6,542 nt of DNA from Acetobacteraceae bacterium (GTDB taxonomy: Bacteria; Pseudomonadota; Alphaproteobacteria; Acetobacterales; Acetobacteraceae), in contig PLSZ01000285.1 of the NCBI GenBank assembly GCA_003164305.1, positions 1 to 6,542 of the forward strand. The letters are read 5' to 3'. Within the stretch, counting starts at the first letter, position 1, and every line of letters begins with the position of its first letter. Below, piece by piece: positions 1 to 6,536 of the stretch. The notes beneath the pieces are model-generated. The model had not been told where the DNA came from. It was given only the letters and a program-made list of their open reading frames with translations, and ran no database searches. The translations under genes and the position numbers were made by a program.

Positions 1-770
1 CGTTCGAACTGGCGCTGAGCGTGCTGCTCGCGGTCGCCTTTGTCGGATTCTGGCAATGGGCGGTGTGGTTCTTCGCCATCCCTCCCATCATTATCCCCTC
101 GCCCTGGGCCGTGTTGCTGGCGCTGCGCGACGGGTTGGCGAGTGGGGAATTGCTGGCGCATTTCTGGGTCACCTTCGGCGAGGTGCTGATGGGCTTCGCG
201 ACGGGAGCGGTGTTCGGCTTGTTGTGGGGGATCGGCGTCGGGTTGTTTCCGCTGATGGAACGGGTCGTCTATCCCTACATCGTGGCGTTCCAGACGGTGC
301 CGAAAGTGGCGATCGCGCCGATCATCGTGATCTGGTTCGGCTACGGCATGACCTCGAAGGTCATCATCACCGCGACGATCGCGTTCTTTCCGGTGCTGGC
401 CAACACCATCGTCGGGCTGCGCGCCGCGCCGGCCGATCAGGTGGATCTGATGATCGCGCTGACCGCGTCGCGCTGGCAGATTTTCCGCATGGTGCGGTTG
501 CCCCAGGCGCTGTCGTATATTTTCGTGGGCCTGGACGTGGCGATCGTGCTGGCGGTGATCGGCGCCATCGTGGGTGAGTTCGTCGGCGCTCAGGCCGGAT
601 TGGGGTATCTGATTTTGCAGCGCGACTTCAATCTGGACATGGCGGGCGTTTTCGCCATTTTGGTGATCCTGTCGGCTCTGGGCATCGGCTTGCACACGTT
701 GGTGACGAAGGTGCGGCGACGCGTCGTGTTCTGGATGGATGACAGCGGCGACCGGACGATCGGCGCCTGA
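1..770 (+). CDS. ABC transporter permease, SsuC/TauC (NitT/TauT) family, 5'-truncated by window edge
   Basis: This is the membrane subunit of a binding-protein-dependent ABC importer; the family takes up sulfonates, taurine, nitrate, thiamine-pyrimidine precursors and similar small molecules. The reading frame is open to the left edge (first full codon at 3). The first in-frame start, GTG at 21, lies inside the first membrane segment, so the true start is probably upstream. Counting from that GTG (249 residues), about six hydrophobic segments are visible (near 4-24, 52-74, 84-104, 113-133, 165-189, 207-227). Family hallmarks are the IPSPWAV stretch (25-31), the VPKVAIAPIIVIWFGYG region (93-109) and the EAA loop at 132-161 (G132-L133-R134-A135-A136 ... 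L160-P161), which contacts the ATPase. The C-terminal tail is basic. The oxygenase gene follows after 18 bases, so they are probably co-transcribed. ATPase and binding-protein genes would lie to the left. The family call is firm; the substrate is unknown. Confidence 0.93.
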   Translation, partial: FELALSVLLAVAFVGFWQWAVWFFAIPPIIIPSPWAVLLALRDGLASGELLAHFWVTFGEVLMGFATGAVFGLLWGIGVGLFPLMERVVYPYIVAFQTVPKVAIAPIIVIWFGYGMTSKVIITATIAFFPVLANTIVGLRAAPADQVDLMIALTASRWQIFRMVRLPQALSYIFVGLDVAIVLAVIGAIVGEFVGAQAGLGYLILQRDFNLDMAGVFAILVILSALGIGLHTLVTKVRRRVVFWMDDSGDRTIGA

Positions 771-776
771 ACAACG

Positions 777-782
777 AAGGAG
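777..782 (+). promoter_or_regulatory. Shine-Dalgarno site of the oxygenase gene
   Basis: AAGGAG lies 6 bases before the ATG at 789, at near-ideal spacing. It fixes the start of the oxygenase and shows that this gene is translated independently of the permease upstream, although both probably share one transcript. Confidence 0.85.
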
Positions 783-788
783 ACCGCC

Positions 789-1796
789 ATGCCCGCCAGA
801 ATTCCACGCGCCGCGACGATCGAGGAAGTTCCGGTGCTCGACCTCACGCCGCTGATGAGCGGCGGCGATCTGACGCCTCTGGCGAGCGCGCTGCGGCATG
901 CCTGCGAGACGACGGGCTTCTTCTACATCCGGAACCACGGCGTGCCGGACGGCGTGATCGAGGCTGTGTTCGACGCGACACGGCGGTATTTCGATCTTCC
1001 GCTGGCGGAACGGCTGACGATGAAGATCGACGACCGGTTCCGCCGCGGCTTCATGCCCCAGGGGATCAACCAGCACCCGGGTTTCCCGCCCGACCTGAAG
1101 GAAAGCTACGAACTGGCGCTCGATCTGCCGCTGAACGACCCGGACGTGGTCGCGGGGAAAGCGCTGCATGGGCCGAACCGCTGGCCGGCGGACCGTCCGT
1201 GGTTGCGCCAGGCGGCCGAGGCGTATTTCAACGCGACGCTGGCGTTGGGCCGCAAGATGCTGCGGCTGTTCGCCGTCAGCCTGGCGATGCCGGAGGATTA
1301 CTTCCTGCGCTATTGCGAGAAGCCGATGGTGCAGACGCGGCTGTTCCATTACCCGCCGTCGCCGCCCGGGGACGATCCGGCTTTGGGGGTGGCGCCGCAT
1401 ACCGATTACGGGATGATCACGCTGCTGACGCAGGATCCGATCGGCGGCCTTGAATTGCGCCGGCGCGACGGCGAGTGGATCGGCGCCCCGTTCGTTCCGG
1501 GCACGTTCGTCGTGAATCTCGGAGACATGTTCAAGGTGTGGACGAACGATTTGTACATTTCCAACCTGCATCGGGTGGTGAACCGGAGCGGGAAGGAGCG
1601 GTATTCGATCCCGACGTTCTTCAACCTTGATTACGACGCGCCGGTGGCCTGTTTGCCGACGTGCCAGTCGGCGGACAACCCGCCGAAATACGCGCCGATC
1701 CGGTCCGGCGAGTATCTGCTGAGCCGGTTTCGCGACGTGCAGAAATTCGGCCGGAGCGTGGCGGAACTGGAGACCGAAGCCGCCGCGCGCGGCTGA
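789..1796 (+). CDS. Fe(II)/2-oxoglutarate-dependent oxygenase, isopenicillin N synthase family
   Basis: This is a soluble 335-residue non-haem iron oxygenase, a normal full length for the family. The N-terminal DIOX_N-type domain starts with VPVLDLTPL (14-22) and includes GFFYIRNHGVP (43-53). The catalytic double-stranded beta-helix carries the iron triad H204-x-D206 (in APHTDYGMITLLTQD) and H261 (in SNLHRVVN), plus the 2-oxoglutarate-binding R271-x-S273 (RYS). All key residues are present, so the enzyme should be active. Relatives include thymine 7-hydroxylase, ethylene-forming-enzyme-like proteins, IPNS and plant hormone oxygenases, so homology alone does not give the substrate. It is not a TauD/TfdA-type protein, which matters because it follows a TauC/SsuC-like permease. 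Gene order suggests that it acts on the imported compound. The start is set by ATG with AAGGAG 6 bases upstream. Its TGA directly abuts the stop of the opposing gene. Confidence 0.93.
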   Translation: MPARIPRAATIEEVPVLDLTPLMSGGDLTPLASALRHACETTGFFYIRNHGVPDGVIEAVFDATRRYFDLPLAERLTMKIDDRFRRGFMPQGINQHPGFPPDLKESYELALDLPLNDPDVVAGKALHGPNRWPADRPWLRQAAEAYFNATLALGRKMLRLFAVSLAMPEDYFLRYCEKPMVQTRLFHYPPSPPGDDPALGVAPHTDYGMITLLTQDPIGGLELRRRDGEWIGAPFVPGTFVVNLGDMFKVWTNDLYISNLHRVVNRSGKERYSIPTFFNLDYDAPVACLPTCQSADNPPKYAPIRSGEYLLSRFRDVQKFGRSVAELETEAAARG

Positions 1797-1799
1797 TCA
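1794..1799. other. Abutting convergent stop codons in the palindrome TGATCA
   Basis: The oxygenase ends with TGA at 1794-1796, and the opposing decarboxylase ends with TGA read from 1799 back to 1797. The six-base palindrome TGATCA therefore supplies both stops with no intergenic base. No stem plus T-run follows either stop in the transcribed direction, so each transcript probably runs into the antisense of the other gene before ending. Confidence 0.9.
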
Positions 1800-2660
1800 A
1801 CCCGGGATGCGCAGCAAGGGCTGGCCGGCGCGGATCATCTGACCTTCGCGAAGGGTTTCGTGAAGTTGGAACCCGGCGGGCACGAACACGATGATGGTGG
1901 AGCCGTGTTCGAACCAACCCATTTCCTCGCCTTTCGCCAGGGTCGCGTCGCATTGGAAGGTTCGCCGCCGGGGGGAGCGCGGGCCGAGGTCGAGAAACCG
2001 CAGCCGAATGCCCGCGACCAGGATCGCGGCGACCGGAACCAGGGTCAAAGCGTGGCGGGTCGCGGACAGGAGCGCGCGGATCACGGCGCGCTCGTTGCGG
2101 CAGAACAACCGCTCGACGCGTTTCAGCGTGGCTGGATTGACGTTCCAGGTGTCGCCGGGGAAGTGCGACACCGACGTGACACGCAGGTCGTGCGGCGCGT
2201 GGAACCGGTGATACATGCTGGAGGTTAGCCGCAGGGTCACGTAACAACCGTCGCGGAACGTGGCCGCGTGGGTTTCGTCGCCAAGCAGGTCGGCGAGCGC
2301 GTATGGAAATCCTTTGATCTGCAGGACCTGGCCGTCTCGCACGCGGCCCGAGGCGCCGACGATCGCATCGCAGGGACTGACCAGGATTGATGGGGCGGGG
2401 TCGATCGGCCGCGCGCCGGGCCTGAGTTCGCGGGTAAAGCAGGCGTGCAGGCTGCGGAATCGCCTGTCGCGCGCGTCGCTGAGGTCGAGGTCGGCGAAAA
2501 ACCCCCACGCACGCAGCGAGAGATCGCGAACCAACGGCTGCTCGATCCGGCTGAACCAGCCGGTAAACCGGGTCAGCGCGCGGCGGGGAACGCGGTTGGT
2601 CAGCAGGAAGTTCAGGTCCTCCCGCAGCAAAACATTCATTATCGCCGAGCGAACGGTCAT
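1797..2660 (-). CDS. psd: Phosphatidylserine decarboxylase proenzyme (long, E. coli-like form)
   Basis: This pyruvoyl-dependent decarboxylase converts phosphatidylserine, or a related seryl phospholipid, to the ethanolamine form at the cytoplasmic membrane. The 287-residue product has the family's motifs in order: an N-terminal membrane-associating segment (LLREDLNFLLTNRVPRR, 11-27), SPCD (D98), QIKGFPYALADLLGDE (114-129), YHRFHAPHD (H154), PGDTWNVNP (168-176), LFCRNER (185-191) and the self-cleavage motif GST (253-255; codon of S254 at 1899-1901). Cleavage before S254 makes the pyruvoyl group of the alpha chain. D98, H154 and S254 match the Asp-His-Ser triad known in E. coli. The residue before GST is His rather than the Leu of the E. 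coli LGST motif. The ATG at 2660 has AGGCGG 8 bases upstream; Met8 has no such site. No pssA neighbours it in the window. Archaetidylserine or another serine lipid remains possible as substrate. Confidence 0.93.
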   Translation of the reverse strand: MTVRSAIMNVLLREDLNFLLTNRVPRRALTRFTGWFSRIEQPLVRDLSLRAWGFFADLDLSDARDRRFRSLHACFTRELRPGARPIDPAPSILVSPCDAIVGASGRVRDGQVLQIKGFPYALADLLGDETHAATFRDGCYVTLRLTSSMYHRFHAPHDLRVTSVSHFPGDTWNVNPATLKRVERLFCRNERAVIRALLSATRHALTLVPVAAILVAGIRLRFLDLGPRSPRRRTFQCDATLAKGEEMGWFEHGSTIIVFVPAGFQLHETLREGQMIRAGQPLLRIPG

Positions 2661-2702
2661 GGGATCAACCGCCTATCACGACAGTCGAGGCGATTCGCGC
2701 GC
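2661..2702. promoter_or_regulatory. 42-base divergent intergenic region between decarboxylase and PLP enzyme genes
   Basis: This is the only non-coding DNA between the two divergent starts. It contains the decarboxylase's AGGCGG (complement of 2669-2674, spacing 8) and a GAGG at 2687-2690 that may serve the PLP enzyme start at 2703, though the 12-base spacing is long. The space is too short for two separate promoters, so at least one must reach into the opposing gene. I cannot point to a convincing -35/-10 pair. Shared control of the two genes is an inference from layout only. Confidence 0.5.
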
Positions 2703-4376
2703 ATGTTCATGACAGTTTTACTTACGGCCGGAGGTGTTTTGCTGCTGGCGTTTCTGGCGGTGCGGTGCAAGGCGCGGCTGGAATTGTCATTGGCGAAACA
2801 CCGCTCGTTCGCCGGGCATTCCCGGATGGCGCGGCGAGTCGCGGCGCTGATTCCGTTTTATGAATTCGGTGATGACCGGTTCTTTTGTTGCGACGACGCG
2901 CCGGAGAAAATCGCCACGCGGCGCCGCGAAGGTTTCACACGATTGTCACGGTTCTGGCGGCAGAAGTTTGGTCAGTCGATCGCGGTGACGCGGGAGGCGG
3001 CGCCGGGCATCTCCGATTTGCAATTCACCGCCGCGTATCGGGTGCCGTTCCAGTACAGCCGAATCGTGCGCGAGGCCATGCCGGCCGGATCGTTCCTGGA
3101 GTCTTCGTCCGGCGTGACGGTCACCGACCTCGACGGCAACGTGATGTACGATCTGACCGGGTCGTACGGAGTCAATTTATTCGGCCACGATTTTTATAAG
3201 GACTGCATCGACCGCGGAGCGGAGCGGGTGCGCGATCTGGGGCCAGTACTGGGCTCTTATCATCCGGTGGTCGCTTACAACGTGTCCCGCTTGCGCGACA
3301 TCTCCGGGCTGGATGAAATTTCGTTTCACATGTCCGGCACGGAAGCGGTGATGCAGGCGGTCCGGCTGGCGCGCTATCACACCGGGCGATCGCGTCTGGT
3401 GCGGTTTTGCGGCGCGTATCACGGCTGGTGGGGCGACGTGCAGCCGGGGATCGGCAATCCGGCGCCGGCGGACGATACGTATACTCTGGCGGAAATGTCC
3501 GGGCGCACGCTGCATGTTTTGCGGACGCGGCGCGACATCGCCTGCGTGCTGGTCAATCCGCTGCAGGCGCTGCATCCGAACGCGGCGGCGCCTTCGGATG
3601 GAGCGCTGGTGGACAGCGGACGGCAGGCGGGCTTCGACCGCGACGCTTATACCAAATGGCTGAAGGCGTTGCGGGCGGTGTGCGATTCCCGCCGGATTGT
3701 CCTGATATTTGACGAAGTGTTCGTCGGCTTTCGGCTGGCGCCCGGTGGAGCGGCGGCGTATTTCGGGGTGCGGCCGGATATGATCACGTATGGCAAGTCC
3801 CTTGGCGGCGGACTGCCGGTCGGTGTGTTGTGCGGCCGGAGCGGGGTGATGAAACGCTACCGCGCCGATCGCCCGGTCGATGTCTGTTTCGCGCGCGGCA
3901 CATTCAATTCGCATCCCTACGTCATGGGCGCGATGGCGGAGTTCCTGCACCGGCTTGAAACGCCGGAAATTCAGGCGCTGTACATGGATCTGGACAGCGT
4001 GTGGAACGGCCGCGCGGCGGCGCTGAACCAGCGGCTGCGCGCGGCGAACGTTCCTGTCAGGGTCGAGAACATCTCCACCATCTGGACGGTCTGCTACACG
4101 CTGCCATCCCGTTACAACTGGATGCTGCAATACTACCTGCGCGCGGAAGGCCTCGCGTTGAGTTGGGTCGGTACCGGACGCCTGATCTTCAGCTTAAACG
4201 TCACGGATTCCGATTTCGATGCCATCGCGGACCGTTTCGTCGCGGCGTGCGAGGCAATGCGCGCCGATGGCTGGTGGTGGGTGGCCCCGGCAACCACCAA
4301 CCGCTCCATCCGCCGCCGCATCCTGCGCGAAATGTGGACGCACCGCCGCTTTCTGAGCGTCGGCGCGACCGCCTGA
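2703..4376 (+). CDS. Membrane-anchored class III PLP-dependent aminotransferase (glutamate-1-semialdehyde aminomutase-like)
   Basis: This is a fold-type I PLP enzyme of 557 residues counted from the ATG at 2703. It has one N-terminal hydrophobic segment (about 3-20, TVLLTAGGVLLLAFLAV) followed by basic residues, so the catalytic part should face the cytoplasm. After about 100 unassigned residues the class III fold begins near 120 (AMPAG, DLDGNVMYD, GSYGVNLFGHD). It contains HMSGTEAVMQAVRLAR (209-224), the cofactor-stacking YHGW (239-242), FDEVFVGFR with D337 for the pyridine nitrogen, Schiff-base K365 in YGKSLGGGLPVG (codon 3795-3797) and GTF (399-401). The closest family look is GSA aminomutase, which is soluble, lacks the anchor and is about 430 residues long. 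Relatives also include carrier-linked beta-aminotransferases. ATG 2709 is an alternative start. The frame is open back to 2445, but that part overlaps the decarboxylase's coding sequence and lacks homology signals. The substrate is unknown; the neighbouring gene suggests a lipid-linked carbonyl or amine. Confidence 0.9.
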   Translation: MFMTVLLTAGGVLLLAFLAVRCKARLELSLAKHRSFAGHSRMARRVAALIPFYEFGDDRFFCCDDAPEKIATRRREGFTRLSRFWRQKFGQSIAVTREAAPGISDLQFTAAYRVPFQYSRIVREAMPAGSFLESSSGVTVTDLDGNVMYDLTGSYGVNLFGHDFYKDCIDRGAERVRDLGPVLGSYHPVVAYNVSRLRDISGLDEISFHMSGTEAVMQAVRLARYHTGRSRLVRFCGAYHGWWGDVQPGIGNPAPADDTYTLAEMSGRTLHVLRTRRDIACVLVNPLQALHPNAAAPSDGALVDSGRQAGFDRDAYTKWLKALRAVCDSRRIVLIFDEVFVGFRLAPGGAAAYFGVRPDMITYGKSLGGGLPVGVLCGRSGVMKRYRADRPVDVCFARGTFNSHPYVMGAMAEFLHRLETPEIQALYMDLDSVWNGRAAALNQRLRAANVPVRVENISTIWTVCYTLPSRYNWMLQYYLRAEGLALSWVGTGRLIFSLNVTDSDFDAIADRFVAACEAMRADGWWWVAPATTNRSIRRRILREMWTHRRFLSVGATA

Positions 4377-4410
4377 ATCTGGGCGAACGCGAGGGCCCCG
4401 AGCCCGTCCG

Positions 4411-6375
4411 TCAGGACCTCGGTACGAAGCAATCCTGGCCGCCCGCACGCATTCTGGCGCACAACGTCTGGGCTTCCAAGACAGTGTCGAAACCATCGGT
4501 GCGTACGCGCCAGAACACGGTGCCTCCGCGCTCGTAACGGATCACCACGGGCGAGCGGCGGCCCAGTACATCGGGGAAGCGGCGCACGAGGCTTTGCCAG
4601 AACGAACGCGCGGACTCCTCGGACGCGGTGGCGGCGAACTGCACCGCCGCTTCGGACGCGGCGCGGTCCGGGGTCTCGGCGGCCCCACGGCTGGCGGCCG
4701 GAGCGGTGGGTTCGATCGGGCGCACCGCCATCAGCATGGACGTCACGGGAACCGCCACCGACGCGACCTTCATCGGGAGAGTCGCCGGCGCGTCCATCGC
4801 GGGGGCCGCCACGGTGGACGCGGTCCGGACCGGCGATGGGTGTGGCGCGGCCACGGCAGCAACGACCGTGGCCGGGCGAATGACGGGAGCCGCGACCGGA
4901 GCGACCACCGCCGCCGGGGACCCCAAAGCCGCCGGGGCCACCATCGGAGCCGTCGATGGGATCGGCACACTGGGCGCGGCCGCCGCTGTCGAGATCAACG
5001 ACGGCCGTGAAGCGGTCTCGGGAAGGCCTGCCGGGGTTTCGGTGCGGGTGGCGGCCACCGGGGCGGGCATCGGGGCGGCCGTCATGGCGCTCACCGGGGT
5101 GAGATGCGACGGCGGCAACGGCACGGGCGCCAGGACCGGCGCGGGGGGCGGGGCCTCCGGCAACGGCACACGGGCGAACTCGGCCGACGCCACGCGCACC
5201 GGCGGCGGCGTGGTGGCGTCCACACGTGATGCCGGCATGGCGACAACCTTTGGGGCAACGATCGAAGGGTCGGTGTCCGGCGCTTTGGCCATGTCGGCGG
5301 GCGGCGGCGCGTCCCCGGCGCGCAATGGCGCCGCCAGTGGCCGCTGGTAGGTGATCGCGGCGGAAACCGGAGTCACGGGCGGGGCGGACGGCGTCTCCGA
5401 ATCATCCAGCGACTGTCGCGGCCGCACGACCATCGGCGGCGCCGCGTTCATCGCGGCGACCGACGGCGTGGGCACCGAGGCCACGAGGGCAGTCGCCGGG
5501 GTGGGCGCCGCGGCAGGCGCTGGCGTGGTGGCGCGGGCGAACCGGCCAGAGGGCGTGGATTGCGCCGGTACCTCCGGCACCTGAACCACGTCGGGCGGGA
5601 CCGCGTCGTCGGCGATACGAACGCTGGCCGGCGGGAGCGCCTTCGTGTGGGTTCCGGTCACGTTATCCAGGACCTGAGCGATTTCCTCGGGATCCATGTT
5701 CTCGCTCAGCACGCGTTCGGCTTCCTGGCGGTGGCCGGCCATGGCCAGCACCACGGCATAATCGTGACGGACTTTCACCGGCGCGCCGGGCTGGTTGGCC
5801 TTGCTCTCCAGCAGCTTGATCGCCGCCGGTCCCTGGCCGCTCATCGCCATCGACAGCGCCAGGTTGACCTGCGCCGAGTCGAGATCGGGATCGACCGCCA
5901 GCGCGGCGCGGTAGATGGCCTGCGCGTCGGCGTGGTGGCCTTGCAGATCGCGTGCGATTCCAAGGTTGTTCAGCGCGGTCAGGTTTTTCGGATCGCGTTT
6001 CAGCACCGTCTGAAACCGGGCCTCGGCGGCGGCCGGATCCTTGCTGAGGGTGATCCGGCCCAGACCGATATTGGCGCGCACCGAATTCGGGTCCGCCGCC
6101 AGCAAAGCCTGGAAGATCGTGGTCGCCTGCTCGTAATCGCCCAACAATGTCAGGGCATCGCCCTTGATCTCCAGCGCCTTGACGTCGTTGGGGGAGCGCC
6201 GCAGCACGCCTTCGCTGACCTGGAGCGCGATCTGTCCGGAGCCGCCTTCCAGCGCCGCCTCGGCGACGCTCAGGCTGGGAGCACGCGCATCGGAGCCCGA
6301 CGAGATCACGCTGCCGCACCCATTCATGGTCAGGAGAAGGGCCAGCCCGGCGGAGCGAACGGATGATCTGATCAT
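4411..6375 (-). CDS. TadD-like TPR lipoprotein with long Pro/Ala linker and C-terminal SPOR domain
   Basis: This is a secreted 654-residue protein. From the ATG at 6375 it starts with a basic then hydrophobic signal peptide and MNGC (C20), an imperfect lipobox. Gly at +2 would favour outer-membrane sorting. Residues about 46-235 hold roughly five TPR repeats (for example KALEIKGDALTLLGDYEQA, NLTALNNLGIARDLQGHHA, SAQVNLALSMAMSGQGPAA). Their order and wording resemble TadD, the TPR lipoprotein of Flp/Tad pilus assembly. Residues about 241-585 are a low-complexity Pro/Ala/Val/Thr linker. Residues 586-654 form a SPOR domain (SFWQSLVRRFPDVLG ... VFWRVRTDGFDTVLEAQTLC ... GQDCFV), a fold that binds denuded peptidoglycan. 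C639 and C649 could form a disulfide in the periplasm. A GTG at 6441 would add 22 residues ahead of the signal peptide and is less likely. AAGGGA lies 11 bases upstream of the ATG (complement of 6387-6392). No tad genes are visible, so the pilus role is tentative. Confidence 0.85.
   Translation of the reverse strand: MIRSSVRSAGLALLLTMNGCGSVISSGSDARAPSLSVAEAALEGGSGQIALQVSEGVLRRSPNDVKALEIKGDALTLLGDYEQATTIFQALLAADPNSVRANIGLGRITLSKDPAAAEARFQTVLKRDPKNLTALNNLGIARDLQGHHADAQAIYRAALAVDPDLDSAQVNLALSMAMSGQGPAAIKLLESKANQPGAPVKVRHDYAVVLAMAGHRQEAERVLSENMDPEEIAQVLDNVTGTHTKALPPASVRIADDAVPPDVVQVPEVPAQSTPSGRFARATTPAPAAAPTPATALVASVPTPSVAAMNAAPPMVVRPRQSLDDSETPSAPPVTPVSAAITYQRPLAAPLRAGDAPPPADMAKAPDTDPSIVAPKVVAMPASRVDATTPPPVRVASAEFARVPLPEAPPPAPVLAPVPLPPSHLTPVSAMTAAPMPAPVAATRTETPAGLPETASRPSLISTAAAAPSVPIPSTAPMVAPAALGSPAAVVAPVAAPVIRPATVVAAVAAPHPSPVRTASTVAAPAMDAPATLPMKVASVAVPVTSMLMAVRPIEPTAPAASRGAAETPDRAASEAAVQFAATASEESARSFWQSLVRRFPDVLGRRSPVVIRYERGGTVFWRVRTDGFDTVLEAQTLCARMRAGGQDCFVPRS
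4621..5655 (-). other. Low-complexity Pro/Ala/Val-rich linker region within the TPR-SPOR gene
   Basis: About 345 codons encode a probably disordered linker rich in Pro, Ala, Val and Thr, with recurring short patterns such as APxP, PPAP and AAP but no clean tandem unit that I can define. Its DNA is very GC-rich and repetitive, which leaves long open frames on the + strand; those look like composition artefacts. Such linkers often vary in length between strains. Confidence 0.75.
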
Positions 6376-6470
6376 GCGGATTTCGATCCCTTGGTGAGCT
6401 TCTGGCGGCCCAGGATGACGCGACTTTGGGCGCGCGCGCACCCGAAGTCCAGACCGTTGAGAGCGCTTGT

Positions 6471-6481
6471 GGACCGGGTCC
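6471..6481. repeat. Perfect palindrome GGACC-G-GGTCC
   Basis: A five-base inverted repeat around one central G lies about 95 bases upstream of the TPR-SPOR start codon. It is not followed by a T-run on either strand, so it is not an intrinsic terminator. It could be an operator half-site pair or chance in GC-rich DNA. Confidence 0.45.
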
Positions 6482-6500
6482 GGATACCAGGCGGTTACAG

Positions 6501-6536
6501 TTTCGGGGTCAGACCAGGCGTCCGAAACATTGACCC
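6501..6536. repeat. Nested inverted repeats: TTTCGG/CCGAAA, GGGTCA/TGACCC and GGTC-A-GACC
   Basis: TTTCGG (6501-6506) pairs with CCGAAA (6522-6527), GGGTCA (6506-6511) pairs with TGACCC (6531-6536), and GGTCAGACC (6507-6515) is itself a perfect 4+1+4 palindrome. The arms interlock, so alternative hairpins are possible. The words GGGGTCAGACC resemble extragenic repeats seen near REP-associated transposases in other bacteria. That likeness is from memory and unverified. The element may continue past the right edge, where TGAC-CCAC-GTCA (6531-6542) adds a further short inverted repeat. Confidence 0.5.

Noticed and set aside
1621..2508. A 295-residue open frame on the - strand
   Set aside because: It overlaps the decarboxylase in another frame, and its Arg/Pro-rich translation is typical of out-of-frame GC-rich DNA.
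2445..2702. Upstream extension of the PLP enzyme frame by 86 residues
   Set aside because: It lies antisense to the decarboxylase's N-terminal coding region, has no homology-like pattern, and would place a charged stretch before a clear N-terminal membrane anchor at 2703.
3177..4130. A 317-residue open frame on the - strand opposite the PLP enzyme
   Set aside because: It is fully antisense to a gene with intact catalytic motifs, and its His/Arg/Gln-rich translation has no recognisable domain.
4377..4410. Possible bidirectional terminator between the PLP enzyme and the TPR-SPOR gene
   Set aside because: Only a four-base stem is present (GGGC 4393-4396 with GCCC 4402-4405), and no T-run follows on either strand.
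4628..5350. A 240-residue Gly/Ala/Thr-rich frame on the + strand resembling a repeat protein
   Set aside because: It is the antisense of the Pro/Ala/Val-rich linker. Gly/Ala richness is what the complement of Pro/Ala codons gives.
5560..6366. A 268-residue frame on the + strand
   Set aside because: It is antisense to the TPR repeats and signal peptide of a well-supported gene; it has no ribosome site or domain of its own.
6376..6441. GTG start at 6441 for the TPR-SPOR gene
   Set aside because: It would add 22 basic, Pro-rich residues before an otherwise normal signal peptide. The ATG at 6375 is better placed.
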